A DNA stretch of 64,000 nt from Alkalihalophilus marmarensis DSM 21297. Lineage in GTDB: Bacteria; Bacillota; Bacilli; Bacillales; Bacillaceae_D. Position numbers and translations under genes: made by a program. The DNA is taken from NCBI RefSeq assembly GCF_000474275.2, contig NZ_ATAE01000030.1:1-64000 (forward strand), given 5' to 3'. The notes under the pieces were generated by a model. It saw only the letters and a program-made list of their open reading frames with translations, had not been told where the DNA came from and made no database searches. Positions 63,579 through 64,000 of the stretch are shown here, piece by piece (within the stretch, counting starts at the first letter, position 1; every line of letters begins with the position of its first letter).

Positions 63579-64000
63579 CTTGATTATGATCGATAACTCC
63601 TGCCTCTTCTAACATCCACCCGATATGACAACCGTATCCGCTCGTTGGATCATTAACAAATACATGGGTTACTGCACCAATTAGTTTCCCGTCCTGAATG
63701 ATTGGGCTCCCGCTCATTCCTTGAACAATACCGCCTGTTTCTTCAAGGAGTCTAGGATCGGTTACTTTAATAACCATCCCTTTTGTAGCTGGCTGCTTTT
63801 GAGGGACTGAACTGACAATTTCAATATCAAATTCCTCTACATCTTCTCCGTTTACTACTGTTAAGATCTTGGCTGGTCCCTCTTTTACATGTGACGATAG
63901 GGTTACAGGCATCTGTTCATCGTGAATATTATTTTTAAGTGATTCCTTTGCAAGTGTCCCAAAGATTCCAAAAGGACTGTTTTTCTCAATCGAACCAAGA
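63559..64000 (-). CDS. spoIVB: SpoIVB peptidase, C-terminal part (5' end outside the window)
   Basis: The minus-strand frame is open from 64000 ([20 protein letters not shown]) to the stop at 63559, about 146 codons. It is the S55-family peptidase that signals across the forespore envelope to activate pro-sigma-K processing. The catalytic Ser lies in [22 protein letters not shown]. The signal anchor, PDZ domain and catalytic His lie beyond the window. The ATG at 63912 is internal, not the true start. Confidence 0.93.
   Translation of the reverse strand, partial: LGSIEKNSPFGIFGTLAKESLKNNIHDEQMPVTLSSHVKEGPAKILTVVNGEDVEEFDIEIVSSVPQKQPATKGMVIKVTDPRLLEETGGIVQGMSGSPIIQDGKLIGAVTHVFVNDPTSGYGCHIGWMLEEAGVIDHNQEKAKAS

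Overview
The window looks like a chromosomal segment of a spore-forming Bacillaceae bacterium. It is A+T-rich, ribosome binding sites are strong GGAGG types, and it carries spo0A directly downstream of spoIVB, a bacilliredoxin, a uvrX/yolD pair, and a bcd-lpdV-bkd locus with bkdR and a DUF2627 gene, arranged much as in Bacillus. The genus cannot be fixed from sequence alone. Most genes lie on the minus strand. A 36-base poly-A run at position 1 may be a contig-end artefact.

Region by region: 1-8.4 kb holds aceA (isocitrate lyase), a DUF4309-type lipoprotein, an MFS exporter, a BCCT betaine transporter, an MscS channel, a YtxH-like protein and bioB behind a BirA-type operator. 8.6-12.9 kb is an envelope cluster: a frameshifted K+ channel gene, two permuted ATP-grasp ligases of the glutathionylspermidine-synthase family on either side of a DUF350 membrane protein, and a YgiB-like lipoprotein, behind a site matching the sigma-W consensus. 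13-17.5 kb holds a GNAT acetyltransferase, a second CbiA with its own MFS transporter, and two unknowns. 17.5-19.8 kb is a persulfide/sulfur operon (rhodanese, glutaredoxin-like, DsrE-like, rhodanese-metallo-beta-lactamase) with a CsoR/CstR-type palindrome filling the promoter spacer. 19.9-26.2 kb has malate synthase G (which completes the glyoxylate shunt with aceA), a molybdopterin oxidoreductase and divergent fdhD.

26.2-43.8 kb is the main block: about 17 kb of co-oriented genes reproducing the Bacillus megaterium-type anaerobic cobalamin operon (cbiW-H60-X-J-C-D-ET-L-F-G-A, SUMT, cbiY, btuR). It runs on into a BtuC-BtuD-BtuF corrinoid uptake cassette that contains a rubredoxin-SAM methyltransferase fusion. 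Two complete cobalamin riboswitches in tandem, each followed by its own intrinsic terminator, stand in front. cbiB, cbiP, cobD and the cobU/S/T group are not in the window.

43.8-44.6 kb is a mosaic of tRNA and gene fragments around tRNA-Val. Next come a PAS histidine kinase, a LexA-box-preceded uvrX-yolD pair, tRNA-Arg, brxB, a zinc-binding lipoprotein with a histidine-rich tandem repeat, and the branched-chain keto-acid dehydrogenase operon (bcd, lpdV, bkdAA, bkdAB, bkdB) behind a sigma-54 promoter with its activator bkdR upstream. The right end has a SteA-like protein with two glycosyltransferases, spo0A, and the 3' part of spoIVB cut by the window edge.

The most promising leads are the rubredoxin-methyltransferase in the B12 uptake cassette, the tandem B12 riboswitches, and the sigma-W-type ATP-grasp/DUF350/YgiB cluster.
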